Shown in pieces: positions 63,666 to 64,000 of a stretch of 64,000 nt of DNA. A program made the translations under genes and the position numbers. A model generated the notes under the pieces. The model saw only the letters and a list, made by a program, of their open reading frames with translations, ran no database searches and had not been told where the DNA came from. This DNA is from Lederbergia panacisoli. Its GTDB lineage: Bacteria; Bacillota; Bacilli; Bacillales; Bacillaceae_C. The DNA lies in contig NZ_JANJGU010000009.1 in assembly GCF_024626525.1 (NCBI RefSeq), positions 90,797 through 154,796 of the forward strand, given 5' to 3'. Every line of letters begins with the position of its first letter. Position 1 is the first letter of the stretch.

Positions 63666-63695
63666 TTGACAAACACATGTGGCAATTGATATAAT
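63666..63695 (+). promoter_or_regulatory. rRNA operon promoter
   Basis: TTGACA (63666-63671) and TATAAT (63690-63695) with an 18-base spacer, about 107 bases before the 16S gene. Confidence 0.9.
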
Positions 63696-63802
63696 ATAAA
63701 AGTTGCTTATCGAGCGACTAAGATGATTTGATCTTTGAAAACTGAACGAAACGAAGCGTTAAAAATAATTTTGCAAGACCAGCTAATGAGCTAACAAACT
63801 AC

Positions 63803-64000
63803 TTTAATGAGAGTTTGATCCTGGCTCAGGACGAACGCTGGCGGCGTGCCTAATACATGCAAGTCGAGCGGACTTTTGGGAGCTTGCTCCCAAAAGTTAG
63901 CGGCGGACGGGTGAGTAACACGTGGGCAACCTGCCTGTAAGACTGGGATAACTTCGGGAAACCGGAGCTAATACCGGATAACTTCTTTTCTCGCATGAGG
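63803..64000 (+). rRNA. 16S ribosomal RNA, 5' part (runs past the window)
   Basis: GAGAGTTTGATCCTGGCTCA, then GGACGAACGCTGGCGGCGTG and CTAATACATGCAAGTCGAGC are the canonical 16S 5' end. The mature start at TTTAATGAGAG (63803) is by analogy and may be off by a few bases. The variable region V1 (GGACTTTTGGGAGCTTGCTC) is of Bacillaceae type. Confidence 0.97.

Overview
The window is a chromosomal segment of a low-GC, endospore-forming Bacillaceae (Bacillus sensu lato). The evidence is the gene order ddl-murF-cshA-ydbS-ydbT-(ydcA)-acpS-ydcC-alr-ndoAI-ndoA-rsbRSTUVW-sigB-rsbX-tex-cmpA-sprT-like-tRNAs-16S, which matches the Bacillus subtilis ydb/ydc region; strong AGGAGG ribosome binding sites; many TTG and GTG starts; T-box and TPP leaders; and the sporulation gene cmpA. 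The species is not identifiable from this alone. Layout: 1-2.4 kb carries the end of an FAH-family gene and a YjhG/YagF-type sugar-acid dehydratase (pentonate catabolism). 3.17-4.44 kb is a non-coding array of about 24 copies of a 51-bp repeat. 4.4-12.8 kb is accessory: GNAT, APH(6)-like kinase, epimerase, CdaR with glycerate kinase, a transglutaminase-like protein, a DUF4362/DUF3221 lipoprotein and a TolB-like exported protein. 12.8-15.9 kb is the nickel-pincer cofactor operon larE-larB-larC, without larA. 15.9-16.7 kb holds two decayed genes. 17.0-21.6 kb is a TetR-controlled operon (NCS1 permease, DUF917, hydantoinase/oxoprolinase). 22.7-26.4 kb is a TPP-riboswitch thiamine-precursor operon (thiY, a thiamine-binding protein, thiX, thiZ, a TatD-like hydrolase). 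28.7-29.2 kb is a second, 52-bp tandem array. 29.3-34.5 kb is trpDCFBA behind two tandem tryptophan T-boxes; trpE is not here. 34.5-42.5 kb contains mixed small genes, including an unlisted SinI-like antirepressor with SinR-type operators upstream. 42.6-62.3 kb is the conserved cell-wall, toxin-antitoxin, sigma-B and tex block. 62.4-64.0 kb has eight tRNA genes and the start of a 16S rRNA gene. How genes work together: ddl, murF and alr make and attach D-Ala-D-Ala. The eight rsb/sigB genes form the complete stressosome and partner-switch pathway, with a sigma-B promoter in front of rsbV and another candidate in front of a small gene at 34568. The thi operon takes up a thiamine pyrimidine precursor when TPP is low. 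The trp operon responds to uncharged tRNA-Trp. The most unusual items are the 51-bp array with a four-unit higher-order period, a dispersed repeat sitting in the loop of stem III of the second Trp T-box, a multi-helix candidate RNA just upstream of ydcC, the SinI-like gene with matching operators, and an abrupt A/C-only third-codon-position tail at the 3' end of alr next to palindromic repeats.
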